A DNA stretch of 64,000 bases from Tretioscincus oriximinensis (GCA_022410635.1 JAJVDF010000429.1:975427-1039426); one strand, 5' to 3'. Positions 20,031 through 31,336 are shown, counted from the first letter of the stretch. Notes: a model not told the origin generated them from the sequence alone. Made by a program: numbers and translations.

Positions 20031-20996
20031 AGAGCTTGTATGTACATTATAAATATATAATGTGCATGCATATTCTTTAAATAAATACATATATATAAAC
20101 CACAATGTGTGAAAGCAATGAAATCATTTCATCNATAAACACATTTGCAAACCTATTTACAAAGTTAACCTTAGATTTAAGATATAAATGCCTTGCATTT
20201 CAAAAACTGACCTTCTGAAAAGAAGCAGATACTGCCTGATTTCAGGCTTTTATGCTTCCTATGTTTTCTTCTTACAAAAGATCCTGTCCTTGCCTTCAAC
20301 TACCAATGGATACAATAGGCTCTCCATGGTCCTGGCCCCACCAAGTTTTACCGTATATCCACAGTATACCTTATATGGCCATCCACAGGCTAGTGTAGAC
20401 TATGACACGTAGGTGGCAGGCTCAGCATTAGGCTCAGTGGGGCAGGGCCCATTACGCTTTTGCAAGCTANAAATCTGAGCGTCAGAAAATCATGCTTCAT
20501 AACTTGGGTGCTGGAAAAGACAGAGTTGGAGCTGTTTGAATGCGCCTGACAGGGAGGGCAATTTTTATTTGTCTTGCTGCTTCTGCTGAAGGAAACAATT
20601 AACATTTTGCTTTTTACGAGATTGGTTCGCTGAGTAAAACAGCATGGGCAGGAGAGAAGTTTGAAGGGTATACAACGCTGAGGAGTTATGCCTAGAAATG
20701 GCACTAATTTCACCTTAAAAGATTTGCATGTGCTAGGAAAAGCTATTAAAGGAAGTTTGAGACGCTCCTGGCATTTTCATGGCTCTGTTTTTTAATCCAA
20801 AACATCTCTTGATGGCTAAGAGTAAAGAGGGTTTTGTTTCCCACTTCAGAGTGTAATAAAATCTAGCAAGGAGGTCTCATAGCAGATACTAACCTTCAAA
20901 AGTTAGCTTGGGCCTCCTCTAGATATGTCGTTTACCTTCACTGTTTCCTTTCATCCCCAAATTACAAAATTGCAATTCTGCTCTCAGATAGCTTTC
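20031..20996. other. Unique-looking stretch plus an R-family fragment
   Basis: AT-rich with TATATA runs at 20035-20105. A minus-oriented R fragment lies at 20868-20945 (TCTAGCAAGGAGGTCTCATA). No gene recognised. Confidence 0.5.
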
Positions 20997-23160
20997 ATAG
21001 AATCATAGAATCATAGAGTTGGAAGGGACCTCCAGGGTCATTGGGTCCAACCTCCTGCTCGATGCAGGATTCATTAAACCATCCCAGAAAGATGACTGTC
21101 CAGTCTCTGTTTGAAGACTTCCAGGGAAGGGGAACTCACCACCCCCTGTGGCAACCTGTCCCACTGATTTATCACCCTGACTGTTAGAAAGTTTTTCTGA
21201 TATCTACTCTAAATCTCCTCCCTTGCAGTTTCATTCCATTGTTTCTAGTCCTTCCATGTGCTAATGAGAACAATGTTGATCCCTCTGCTCTGTGACAGCC
21301 CTTCAGATATTTGTAGACAACTATCAAGTCTCCTCTCAGTCTTCTCTTTTGCAGACTAAACATCCCCAGATCCTTTAACCGTTCCTCATAGGACATGGTT
21401 TCCAGACCACTCACCATCCTTGTAACTCTCTTTTGTACTTGCTCTAGTTTATCAATGTCCTTTTAAAATTGGGCCCCCCAGAACTGAACACAGTATTCCA
21501 AGTGTGGTCGTACNAAAGTACTGTAGAGAGGAATAATTATTTCACGTGAGCGAGATTCTATGCCCCTCTTGGTACATCCCAGGATTGTGTTTGCCTTTTT
21601 TGCAGCTGCTTCACACTGTTGACTCATGTTTAGTCTGTGATCTACCAAAACACCCAGGTCCTTCTCACCTGTGCTGCTGCTCAGACATATTCCTCCCATT
21701 CTATACGTGCTGTTTTCATNATTTTTGCCCAGATGTAGGATCTTGCATTTCTCTCTGTTAAATACCATTCTGTTAGTTTCAGACCATTGTTCAAGTTTGT
21801 CTAGATCTTGTTTAGTATTAGCAACACTGCCTATTTTTGTGTCATCAGCAAATTTGATAAGTTTTCCTTCAATTCCTTCATCTAGATCATTTATAAATAT
21901 GTTAAATAGCACTGGGCCTGGGACAGGCCCNTGTGGTACTCCAATTGAGACATTCTTCCAATTGGATGTGCAACCATTTATTATCACTCTTTGAGTCCGA
22001 TCACTAAGCCAGTTTTCAATCCATCTAACTGTTGTTTTGTCAATCCCATACTTGACCATTTTTTCAATAAGGATGGAATGAGATACTTTGTCAAATGCTT
22101 TACTGAAGTCAAAATATACCACATCTCCTGCATTTCCCTGATCAACCCATTTGGTAATGCTATCATAGAAAGAAATTAGATTAGTCTGGCATGACTTGTT
22201 TGTTACAAATCCATGTTGGCTCTGATTAATTACTGCATTCATATCCAAGTGCTGGCATACATGCTGCTTTATAACTTGCTCAAGGAGCTTTCCTGGTATT
22301 GAAATCAGATTCACAGGCCGGTAGTTTCCTGGTTCCACCTTTTTACCCTTTTTGAAGTTAGGGACAACATTTGCCCTTCTCCATTCTACTGGGACTTCTC
22401 CTGTTGTCCATGAATTTTCAAAGATCACTGCAAGTGGTTCCGCTATTACTTCTGCTAGTTCCTTTAGTACCCTGGGATGTAGTTCATCTGGGCCTGGAGA
22501 TTTGAATTCATTTAAATTAGCTAAGAGTTCCCTCACCTTTTCTCTGTCTATTAAGTGTTTTGATTCTTTTGTTCCTTCAATAGCAGAATGAAGGCCAGCT
22601 GTTGTTGTATGTCCTTTTTCAGAAAAAACGGTTGTAAAATAACTGTTCAGAAGTTCAGCTTTCTCAGTATTGTTTTTGATCATTTCACCATTTTCCCTCT
22701 GTAGAACTCCTATAGCATCTTTAGCTTTTCTTTTGCTTTTGACGTAGCCCCAAAACCCTTTATTATTGCTTTTTACATGCCTTGCAAGACTCAGTTCATA
22801 TTCAGCTTTAGTTTTTCTGACACTTGCCCTACAATTACTGCAGACTGCNTTATATTCTTCCTTAGAAATGTCCCCCTTCTTCCATTTCATAAACAGTATT
22901 TTTTTCTTTTTTAATAAGTTATTAAGATTTGGGTTCAACCACAGTGGCCTCCTTAGATGCTTCCCATGTTTCCTTCTTTGGGGAATTGTTAAAGATTGTG
23001 CTTCTAAAATCTCATTTCNCAAGATTTCCCATCCTTCTTGGACATTTCTGTCCTTTAAGACTTCCGACCATTGGATTCTTCCTACCCTCCTTCTTAGTCC
23101 ATCAAAATCTGCTCTTCTGAAATCCAGTCTTGACGTCTTTGGAACAAGGCCATAGGACAC
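20997..23160 (-). mobile_element. CR1-B LINE, long 5'-truncated copy
   Basis: A 2.16-kb CR1. Its 3' terminus lies left, with two tandem ATTCTATG-type octamers (TCATAGAATCATAGAATCAT at 20998-21017 on the plus strand), the hallmark of CR1. It covers the 3' untranslated region and most of the reverse transcriptase ORF; the endonuclease part is lost. One frame break near 21450-21465 and a few Ns are the only clear damage, so this is one of the youngest-looking LINEs in the window. Confidence 0.96.
21184..23160 (-). pseudogene. CR1 ORF2 reverse transcriptase, near-intact but frameshifted
   Basis: A 565-codon open stretch (23160 to 21463) continues in another frame to 21184. Reverse transcriptase motifs are visible: FKSPGPDELHPRVLKEL near residue 215-232; NYRPVNLISIPGKLLE; the first catalytic aspartate in YFDFSKAFDKVSH (Y349, D351); the primer-grip/motif B region GVPxGPVPGPVLFNIFINDL, where CR1 normally has GVPQGSVLGP; and FADDTK with F437-A-D-D440 at 21841-21852. 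The C-terminal VRPHLEYCVQFWGAQF leads into the shifted [17 protein letters not shown] segment. The endonuclease domain expected upstream is missing, so it cannot be autonomous. The start codon is arbitrary: the frame begins at the truncation point. In full CR1 elements this enzyme copies the RNA at a nicked chromosomal target. Confidence 0.95.
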
Positions 23161-23384
23161 CTGTGCTGGCCTTGTTCTCCACTCCCTGCAGATGGTATTT
23201 CAGGAACTGGTAATATAATAACAATAAGGTTTAGTTATAACGCCCCTTTCACCAAAGGGTGGCATTTCAGGAACAGGATCTCTCTCTTAGAATTAGATCC
23301 TGCTGGATCTAATGGAGAATCCAAAGTATATGATTGTTAGCCAGACAGTGAGATGCATTTTCTGTGGCCTCATGAGAACATTTA
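23161..23384. other. Unassigned spacer
   Basis: Contains GATGGTATTTCAGGAACTGG and GGTGGCATTTCAGGAACAGG, a short near-duplicate 71 bases apart. Nothing else recognised. Confidence 0.4.
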
Positions 23385-23655
23385 TTTATTTATTTATTAT
23401 TTATTTATACTTATTTGTAACTATGCCTCACCCCCTAGACCCGAAGGTCTTAGGGCAGCCAACCAAAGGCTGGCTCATATAGCTTTTGTTGCTTTCTCCA
23501 CAGCAGACACCCTATGAAGTAGGTGGGGCTGGGAGAGTTCTAAAGAACTGTAACTGAGTCAAGGTCACCTAGCTGCCTTCATGGAGGAGGATGGAATCAA
23601 ACTGGGAGACTACTAGATAAGAGTNCAGCACTCCAACCATTACGCCAAACTGTCT
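23385..23655 (-). mobile_element. tRNA-derived SINE (family 1, TAAA-tailed)
   Basis: The tail (TTTATTTATTTATTATTTA) lies left. Then come GACCCGAAGGTCTTAGGGCA, AGGTGGGGCTGGGAGAG and AGGTCACCTAGCTGCCTTCA, with the tRNA-like head at right (CTCCAACCATTACGCCAAAC). Reverse-complement match to 58018-58273 throughout; near full length. Confidence 0.9.
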
Positions 23656-23656
23656 T

Positions 23657-23975
23657 TTGCTCCATTCCAAAGGCAGCATCAAGAGGTCCATCCTAGTAGC
23701 TATACACAGTCTTGGCTTCTATGAACTTGTCTTATCCTGCCTTAAAGCAACCCAGGCTGACAGCTACCTCCATCTCCTCTGGGAATGAACTCCATAGACC
23801 CATGTCCCTCTGGGTGAAAAAATACCTTCATTTGTCTGTCCTCACTCTTCTGCCCACCAGCTTCATAGAAGGCCCCCTGGCCCTAATATTGTGGGGTGGA
23901 GAAAATATTTTCCATCTTCCTTATCCACCCCATGCATGATTTTATATACTTCAATCAGATCATCATAATCCTGTA
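23657..23975 (-). mobile_element. CR1-A LINE fragment
   Basis: Minus-strand 3' coding and untranslated part: GAACTTGTCTTATCCTGCCT, TCCCTCTGGGTGAAAAAATA, and CCCATGCATGATTTTATATA. Lacks the terminal repeat on its left side, where it abuts the SINE. Confidence 0.9.
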
Positions 23976-23979
23976 CAGC

Positions 23980-24140
23980 AGTTCAACAGTAAACCAATAA
24001 TCTGGCTCGTCAACTTTAAGCCCCGCAATCTGCCCATTTATATAATAACCTGGTGAGGCAGCTGCTGCTGAAATTCGACTTTCAAGCAGATTATTGGCCC
24101 TGTCAGGAGGCAATGCTGGTGAGGCAAATCCAACTCAGAG
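23980..24140 (+). repeat. T-family dispersed repeat, copy 1
   Basis: Shares AACAGTAAACCAATAA, GTCAACTTT.A.CCCC.CAA, ATAACCTGGTGAGGCAG and GACTTTCAAGCAGATTATTG with segments at 46.52-46.61 and 58.28-58.85 kb. Function and family unknown. Confidence 0.7.
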
Positions 24141-24174
24141 TCAACTTTGCAAGCAGATGGTTGGAAAGAGGAGC

Positions 24175-24460
24175 AGGAGAAGAAGAAGAAGAAGAAGAAG
24201 TGTTTTTTTATTCCCTGCTTTTCTCACCCAAAGGGACTCAGGGAGGCTTACAAGCTATTTTTTGCCTGAAGGCTTATAGTTATCTTCCCTGTCTAACTAT
24301 GATTGTACCTATCATCTACTTGCAGTTTCTTGCTTTCGAACAGCTAGATTGGCTGGAGGTGGGGCCAGTATAAGGCTCTCACTCCTCTCCACGTCAGACA
24401 CATGAAGCCTCGAACTCTGTTGAAAGACCGTTGCTCTTAACCTCAGCACCACCATGCCTC
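24175..24460 (-). mobile_element. tRNA-derived SINE (family 2)
   Basis: A GAA array at left (24179-24199) is the inverted CTT tail. It is followed by TTCTCACCCAAAGGGACTCA, GGCTTACAAGCTATTTT, and GCAGTTTCTTGCTTTCGAAC. The tRNA-like head ends at the right in GTTGCTCTTAACCTCAGCAC. Matches the inverted copy at 32155-32470. Confidence 0.9.
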
Positions 24461-24521
24461 TAAGCACTTAAGCAGCCTCCGTAAGTAGGCTCTGTGTCTT
24501 GTGCAGCGGACCTGTCCCCCT

Positions 24522-24699
24522 TGAGGCCCTGTCCTCACTGAGCCTTGTCCTGGGTTATATCTCAGTGCAGACCTTGGCCATCCACATGCCACTGTGGANT
24601 ATGGCAGGCCCAATTTGGGGCCTGGTAGCCTACTCTAGCAAGTAGATCGCAGGCTCCCATTCCAGGATATAACCCAGAAAAAGGCTCAGCNGGGAGGGG
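24522..24699. mobile_element. CCCTGTCCCC-type MITE, copy 1
   Basis: Inverted termini: CCCTGTCCTCACTGAGCCTT with GGGTTATATCTC at left, and GGATATAACCCAG with AAAGGCTCAGC at right. The core contains CATCCACATGCCACTGTGG. Same family as 48215-48361 and 36607-36689. Superfamily undetermined because no target duplication is clear. Confidence 0.8.
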
Positions 24700-25715
24700 T
24701 GTGCATTGTTGAGCCCAAACTATAAATAAGCTCTTTTCAAAATGGGCTCCTGTATTTGAAGAATCTGCCTTCCTTCCCCAGTGCCCTTGCCAGGGTCCCT
24801 GAGTCCTTACAGTTTTCAGCAGAATCTTGGCGGGAAGTCAGCTACACGTCACCAATGGTTATACTTCATCATTCCGCTGTTTATCTTTTAAAGGCTTCTC
24901 CCCCACCCACCCCTTTTGTCCACACGCTATAAATTTGACTGACACTAATTTTCCGAACAAGATACGCCAGAAACGGCAGTTTATCTCATAAAATCATAAC
25001 AGACAGGGCTTGTGATGCCTCCTCCGTAAGAGTCTTTATTCTGTCAGTTTATAGCATTTGCGATGACGGAAGGAGACACGCTCCTTTCATGTGCCAGCCA
25101 GGAGAACAGAACCTGTCACCCACAGTGTGATGCGCTGTGTATTATCACTCTGACTGATCCGGAGTCCTGGACACTTGTCATCTTTTTTAGGCTGCGCAAG
25201 TCAACACAAATAAAACCGAGCAGGCAAATGATAATGTCTGAGAGAGATCCAAGCTCATTCTGGCCATTACTTTTGATTCAAAGCTCGGAGATGACATGAT
25301 GTGAAAAATGAGCCTGTGTCTAGTTCAGTGCCCATTAGTGTGTGAGCATTATCTCCCGCTTTCCACGTCCAATCCCTCGATGCACAGGGTGGCAGGGACG
25401 TCCNGGCTGCCCGTCACAGGGAGAGGGTCCTGGAGGAGCTCCCCTTCTTCCTCCCGGCGTGTATGGGGAGATACGGCCCCTGAAATGATGTGGGAATGTG
25501 TACCTGTTAAGGACGCTGATAGAAAGTCACTTTCGCAGCTGTTTCTTGCCACATTCCCTTCCCAGTGCTCTGCCAGGCTGGACAGCTCTGGCACGATTCT
25601 TTCAGAAATCTTTGTGTCCAAGTGGCCTCTGTCACCTCTGCCCATCAGAAATGCCAGGCAGGCAACAAGGGGGTCAGAAAGGACGTTCAGGGTATGAAAT
25701 ATTTTATTATTGTTG
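24700..25715. other. Unique stretch, possible conserved non-coding DNA
   Basis: No repeat recognised. The open frames at 25308-25726 lie on both strands and lack recognisable domains. The segment 24925-25110 is even in composition and would be a candidate for conservation tests. Confidence 0.35.
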
Positions 25716-26281
25716 CCAGAAATCAAAAGTTCTACATGAAATACATATTAATCTTATTTGCTCAGTCAGAAAGGACATTGCTGTACTAATTATTATTATT
25801 ACCACTACTAGTAGTTGTAGTACTTATCACAAATAAGTTCTAAATGAAATATGCTGTATTTCATATAGCATTATATATAAAGTGCAAATTATTAAACTAT
25901 ATACTACCACTTTTCATTCAATCAAAAATTAATAATGATAATGATGATGATGGTGATGGTGATGATGATGATGATGATCATCATCAATCAATCAATAACC
26001 AATTTTATGAATACTCTGAATAAACTGGCATAGCATCTAGTTTAATTATTTTCATTTTATACGTTATTTCATTTACAACTTCTGATTTCTACTATGACTA
26101 CTGCTACTACTACTAATAAAGTTATCNTTGATTGAATAAGGGTAATCTATTCACATTTCATATATTATATATTTGTATATTATCGTATATTAGTAAATGA
26201 AATAAAGTCTACTTCATTTAGAACTTCTTATTTCTGGTAGTAGTAGTAGCAGCAACAGCAGCAGTGGTAGTAGTAGTAGTT
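25716..26281. repeat. Triplet microsatellites with an inverted-repeat cluster
   Basis: Four copies of a motif related to CAGAAAT-AAGTTCTAAATGAAATA: plus at 25716-25750 and 25828-25865, minus at 26065-26090 and 26208-26236. Next to them lie ATT/CTA, GAT (25928-25980, ending in TGATGATCATCATCAA), CTACTA (26086-26118) and GTAGTA/CAGCAG (26236-26281) arrays. Confidence 0.75.
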
Positions 26282-28977
26282 GAATCTGGAATTCTCCCAA
26301 TTATATACTCAGACCATGCAACAATATATGCCAAATTTGAATTTGGAGAAAAACAAGATGGAATTAGATATTGGAAACTTCCTGACACCATACTAAATAA
26401 TAGACAATCAAGAGAGAGACTGCACCAACTGATAAGTGATTATTTTAGATATAATGCAACACAAGATACTGAAATAGAAATAATATGGGAAGCCATGAAA
26501 TCAGTAATTAGAGGAGAAGCAATAGCTTTGCAAGTTAGAATAAATAGACAAAAAAGAGACAGAAGAAAAGAATTAGAAAGTGAGTTGGAAAGATTAAAAA
26601 AAATCATAAAATAAGGCCCACTAATCTGATATTTAGGAACATACAAAGATTAAGACAGGAAATCGATATAATGGATCTGCAAGCACAAGAGAGAGCACAT
26701 GCAAATGCCATTAAATATTCTGAAGATTTAAAAGGGACGGAAAAGATTAGCAATGAGACTAAGGAAACACAGAGAAAAGAATGATTCATGCACTGATAGA
26801 TCAAAATGGGATAAGACAAACAAAAATAAAAGAAATAGGGAACATTCTAAGAAATTTCTATCAAAACCTATATACAGAAAATCCCCAAACTATCTTACAA
26901 ACTCAGGCCAGATTTTGAAACAACATAGCACAGGTAGCAGAATGTCAAAGTAGAGTGTTAAATGCACAAAAAACAGAAGAAGAGATACTAACTCAAATTG
27001 GCAAACTTAAAAAAGAAAAAGCACCCAGAATAGATAGCTTTACTACAACATTTTATAAATCATCCAAGGATACATTAGTACCATATCTTATACAACTTTT
27101 CAATAAAATACAAACTACTGGTAAAATTCTCCTGTCAAGGAGACAATCAGTGATAATCCCGATATGAAAGCCTTCAAAAGGTCCAACCAATGTAGCATTG
27201 TACAGGCCGATAACCTTACTGAATTGTAACTATAAAATCTTAACTGGTATAATGGCAAATAGATTAACAAAAGTCATAGCAACCCTCATAAAACAAGTGC
27301 AAGCTGGGTTTATGCCAGGGAGGTTAATGATGGATCCAGTAAGAACAGTGTTACATGTCCTGGCTGATGCCCAACACAATAGAAAACCACTAGCAATAAT
27401 GGCCTTAGATGTAGAAAAGACATTTGATTCAATTAATTATAAATATCTCACTTCAGTATTACAGAAAATGAATTTTGGTGATAAATTTATATGTTTAGTT
27501 AAAGACATGTATACCAATAATCAAGCAAAAATTCAATTTAATAATACATAGACCCAACAGTTTAGGCAAGAAAGGGGTATCAAACAAGGGTGCCAACTTT
27601 CCCCGATACTATTTAACATGGCGCTAGAATCATTATCGAATACAATAACAGAGGATCCAGACATTGTATCTTATGATAGAAAGGGAATAAAAATAGGCAT
27701 TCAAAACTATGCAGATGATACACTACTTTGTACTAATGAGCCCATGTCAACAGCACTGTCTTTAAATGGAATACTTAACCAATTCACAGAACTTTCTGGA
27801 CTAAAGATAAATTTTGAAAAATCTGAAATTTTGTACAAAAATATAAGTAAGACAACACAAAGACTGATGCAGAATGTCACAAAACTAAAAATGCAAGAGA
27901 AAAAGCTGAGGTATTTAAGAATATGGATAACAAAGAACTATGATAAAATAATCACAACAAATTATAGACCAGTATTAAGATTTGTAAAAAAATCAGATTA
28001 AAAAATGGCAAACAAATCAGAACCTCTCTTTAATAAAAAGAATTGCAGCTACTAAAATGAAAATAATACCAAAAATATTGTTCCTATTCCAAATGATACC
28101 AATTTACCCATCTAAAGAAGTAATCAAGAAATTAGAATCTAAATTAACAGAATACATGCTAGGAGTAAAAAGATCTAGGATACGAAGACACAGAATTCAA
28201 AGGAAAGCAAGAAATGGAGGCTGGGGTATACCAAACCTGACTTTCTATTATGAACCATTCAGGATAGTTCATCAAATGTATCAAGAAAGAAAACCTCAAC
28301 CAAAATGGAGTTTAATAGAACAAAAACTATGGTCTCAAATACCATCATTTAATTACAGACAAGATGTCAANAAAAATGATGGTAAAACTAACGATATGAT
28401 AACAGAAAAGCAAAAAAGAATCTGGCAAAAATGGCAGAAGAATTTCCTGCCTATGTTAAGTAAAGAAATGCAGTTAAAATTATATCAACCCTTCAGACAA
28501 GTAATATCTGGGAAAAGTCCAAAAGGAAAAATATGAAAAGGATGAAGGACTTTTATAACAGTCAGAAAAGAATAAAAGAACAGGAAATAAGGGAAGCACT
28601 AAGGCCGCTAGGACATAACTGTCTTGCATACAATGCAATAGTAAGAACCTTAAGATTAACAACTCTTCAAGAACCTATAGAAAGACCAGATACAAAATAC
28701 AAAAATCAGCTAAGGGAATGGTTTTCATGATATACAATTTAATTATTCAATCAGAAATACCTGAATCAAATACACTAAAGGGAAACTGGGAACTGGACAT
28801 AGGAGAAAATATTACAGAGGAGTCATGGAAGAATCTAACAGAGGTTNAACAAGATTGGTGTGGTACATCATCAAAAGTTAGAGAATTACATATTAAAACA
28901 ATGTATAGATGGTATAGAACTCCTATACAAACAGCAAAAAAGAATAGATCAAATATCTCCACAAGTTGAAGGGGGTG
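26264..28977 (+). pseudogene. L1 ORF2 (endonuclease end and reverse transcriptase), broken
   Basis: Successive frames spell an L1 ORF2. YSDHATIYAKFEF and WEAMKSVIRGEAIAL (26300-26540) are the end of the AP-like endonuclease and the linker. YRPITLLNCNYKILTGIMANRL follows at 27201. The first catalytic aspartate lies in DVEKTFDSINYKYL (27408-27428), and GIKQGCQLSPILFNMALE is motif B. YADDTLL at 27708-27719 is the catalytic box. LRYLRIWI, a IYPSKEV..LESKLTEYML block and TMYRWYRTPIQTAKK come last. At least two in-frame stops (27165 and 27549) and several frameshifts (after 26614, 28001, 28536 and 28730) destroy it. Initial glycine/valine residues come from the microsatellite. In L1 the protein nicks DNA and reverse transcribes its own RNA. 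Confidence 0.93.
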
Positions 28978-29186
28978 CATAACTACAACTTTTTACCTTG
29001 ACATGTGGTGGGACTGTGATAAAGCCTCTGAATTTTGGAGAAGGGTAGATACAGAAATTAAGAAAAATTATATGCAGCTTCCAGTAAAAACACAACCATG
29101 ATCTATATTTTTTCCAGATTTCCAAACTTTGCATCAAAAAAGAACACACGAACAACTTTTACATAGAATGCTGTATACAGCAAATG
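26282..29186 (+). mobile_element. L1-clade LINE, 5'-truncated and decayed
   Basis: A 2.9-kb L1 covering the end of the endonuclease domain through the reverse transcriptase to near the C-terminus of ORF2. It starts directly after a GTAGTAGTAG array and ends where a CR1 begins. No poly-A tail or target duplication is visible, so its true 3' end may lie beyond the CR1 or be lost. Strongly A-rich on the sense strand, as expected for L1. Confidence 0.94.
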
Positions 29187-29613
29187 GAAAGGGTGAATAG
29201 AGAAAAAATGTTTTCTCTATCACACAACACAAGGACCAGGGGCCCCTCCTTGAAACTGATGAGCAGAAGAGTGAGAACAGACAAAGGAAATTGTTTTTTC
29301 ACCCAGAGGGTCATCGGCCTGTGGAATTTACTTCCTGAAGAGGTAGTGGTAGATAACAGCTTGGATAGTTTCAAGACAAGAATAGACAAGTTTATGGACA
29401 CCAAGGGTATAAATGGGTCCTAGGATGGATGCCTGGATGCTGCCTCCGGGATGGAGCCACAGGCAGGACTCCTGAAGTGCCACTTGCAGGGAGTCATGAA
29501 CAGGGACATATTTTGCTTCCCTCTGTTCAGGCTGCTCAGGTGTATCTCGTGGACNAGGTGGGCTCTGGCCTGATCCAGTATGGCTCATCTTATGTTCTTA
29601 TGTTCTTTAAATA
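29187..29613 (+). mobile_element. CR1-A LINE, 5'-truncated, inserted at the L1 end
   Basis: Begins at GGGTGAATAGAGAAAAAATG and ends with CTTATGTTCTTATGTTCTT. Its 79-codon frame reads VNREKMFSLSHNTRTRG and so on, the C-terminus of CR1 ORF2. TACAGCAAAT just before and TACAGCCAAT just after differ by one base and may be a target duplication. Confidence 0.93.
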
Positions 29614-29774
29614 CTACAGCCAATACGGGGAAAAGAGAAGGGAATAATGATACATCAGCATCTATTCCCAAAGATACAAAAACCAAACGGAAATGTAAGG
29701 TGTGTTCCAGTCTGTACTTGGACCTGACAAAACCATTTTTGACCAGATCTTCAGGAGCAAATATAAGGTACAAA

Positions 29775-29802
29775 GAATCATAGAGTTGGATGGGACCCCC
29801 AG
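29775..29802 (-). mobile_element. CR1-B 3' terminus, tiny fragment
   Basis: AATCATAGAGTTGGATGGGA matches the extreme 3' end of CR1-B on the minus strand. The rest may lie inside the assembly gap or be lost. Confidence 0.6.
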
Positions 29803-29804
29803 AA

Positions 29805-29892
29805 TTCTTCTTCTTCTTCTTCTTCTTCTTCTTCTTCTTCTTCTTCTTCTTCTTCTTCTTCTTCTTCTTCTTCTTCTTCTTCTTCTTCTTCT
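29805..29892. repeat. (TTC)n array bordering an assembly gap
   Basis: About 29 pure TTC units running directly into the run of Ns. Its real length is unknown. Confidence 0.97.
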
Positions 29893-30252
29893 NNNNNNNN
29901 NNNNNNNNNNNNNNNNNNNNNNNNNNNNNNNNNNNNNNNNNNNNNNNNNNNNNNNNNNNNNNNNNNNNNNNNNNNNNNNNNNNNNNNNNNNNNNNNNNNN
30001 NNNNNNNNNNNNNNNNNNNNNNNNNNNNNNNNNNNNNNNNNNNNNNNNNNNNNNNNNNNNNNNNNNNNNNNNNNNNNNNNNNNNNNNNNNNNNNNNNNNN
30101 NNNNNNNNNNNNNNNNNNNNNNNNNNNNNNNNNNNNNNNNNNNNNNNNNNNNNNNNNNNNNNNNNNNNNNNNNNNNNNNNNNNNNNNNNNNNNNNNNNNN
30201 NNNNNNNNNNNNNNNNNNNNNNNNNNNNNNNNNNNNNNNNNNNNNNNNNNNN
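29893..30252. other. Assembly gap (360 N)
   Basis: Unresolved bases only. The array on each side differs (TTC left, TATTGC right), so the gap hides a junction, not just more of one repeat. The long leucine or arginine frames across it are meaningless. Confidence 0.99.
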
Positions 30253-30286
30253 TATTGCTATTGCTATTGCTATTGCTATTGCTATT
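30253..30286. repeat. (TATTGC)n array
   Basis: Five and a half hexamer units immediately right of the gap. Confidence 0.95.
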
Positions 30287-30294
30287 ATTACTGA

Positions 30295-30600
30295 GTCTCT
30301 ACAGTACTCCCTAACTAGACTCCATAGCATCTGAAGAAAAGACTTGTCTATGGAATCCCACGCTACCTAACATTTTCTTAGAGACTAACAGTAGAAAAGT
30401 GGGTGGCATGAGCTTTCGTAGAGATGTCTACTTCTTCAAAAGCATAATACTTCTTCAGAAGTCGATGTGTCTACGAAAGCTTTTGCCACCTACTTTTCTA
30501 CTTTTAGTCTCCAAGTGCTACTAGCCCCTTGGCTGGACTTTCTACTAGACTGTTAGTGTTTAAGTGCTACCAGATCCTCTTGCTAGATGTTCTGGTACCA
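30295..30600. repeat. R-family foldback cluster
   Basis: A plus fragment (30300-30380), a minus unit (30385-30440, GCATGAGCTTTCGTAGAGAT), then a plus unit (30455-30530, GATGTGTCTACGAAAGCTTT) and a further partial plus unit to 30600. The central minus/plus pair forms an inverted repeat of about 60 bases. Confidence 0.85.
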
Positions 30601-31336
30601 GATATGCTTTGTCATGTGATACATCCTCTTTTGTTATAAAAGTGTAGGGATACTTCCAGGGCTATAGAATGGTACAGGTTACCTGATGGAGGCATAAATC
30701 AATAGACCTCTCCATGAGAGAACCAACTTATGAACTTCTATAAACCAATATTTCCCATCCTTTGCTGTGATCCCCCCCTTCTCTTTGAGGCATATTCTGT
30801 GCCTTGAAGAAATATCCTACCTCTGTGGAGAGCTTTGCACGGAAGCCTGCCAAATGCAAGGTGAAAGAGCATTCCTGCGCCTTTTATTCCTGCCCTCCAC
30901 CCTGAAGTACGCCGGCACCTCTTACACAGACGTTCCAGTGAATCTTAATTAGGCATATGCAGATAGTTCAAAATCTATTCAAGATGGATTATCGGAATGA
31001 ATGCCACTAAATTATCTTTTTTATTATCCTTTTAGTGTCTGGCTGGGGAGATTCGGTAGGATATCAGCCATCTGATCGTTCTCCTGCTGCGGTTAAGAGC
31101 AGAAAAAGCCACAAAAANCCTAAGTGGTGCCATGAAGAATGGCTGCGTCCTCACTGGGAGCAGCTCTTGCCTGGGACCGTTGNAGCCGCAGCTCGATCTT
31201 GTCGATCTTCTCCTAATCTTTATCACCCAGGACTGATTGCAATGTGATTTACTGCATTACTCCACGCACATTATATTTCATCTGTATAATTAAGATTCCT
31301 CCCTTCATTTACATGAATATTTATCAAGGGTGATAT
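30601..31336. other. Unique-looking stretch, no gene seen
   Basis: No repeat recognised; frames of 60-70 codons on both strands lack domains. Confidence 0.45.

Noticed and set aside
25308..25726. Possible exon with open frames on both strands (125-129 codons)
   Set aside because: No domain, no defensible splice sites, and the two strands are equally open; left as unassigned.
26264..29186. Host gene for a reverse transcriptase-like protein (telomerase or similar)
   Set aside because: Motif order, YADD box and A-rich sense strand fit L1 ORF2; multiple stops and frameshifts show a dead copy.
29662..30334. Leucine-, phenylalanine- or arginine-repeat proteins of 174-222 codons
   Set aside because: They cross the 360-base gap and consist of TTC array plus unknown residues.
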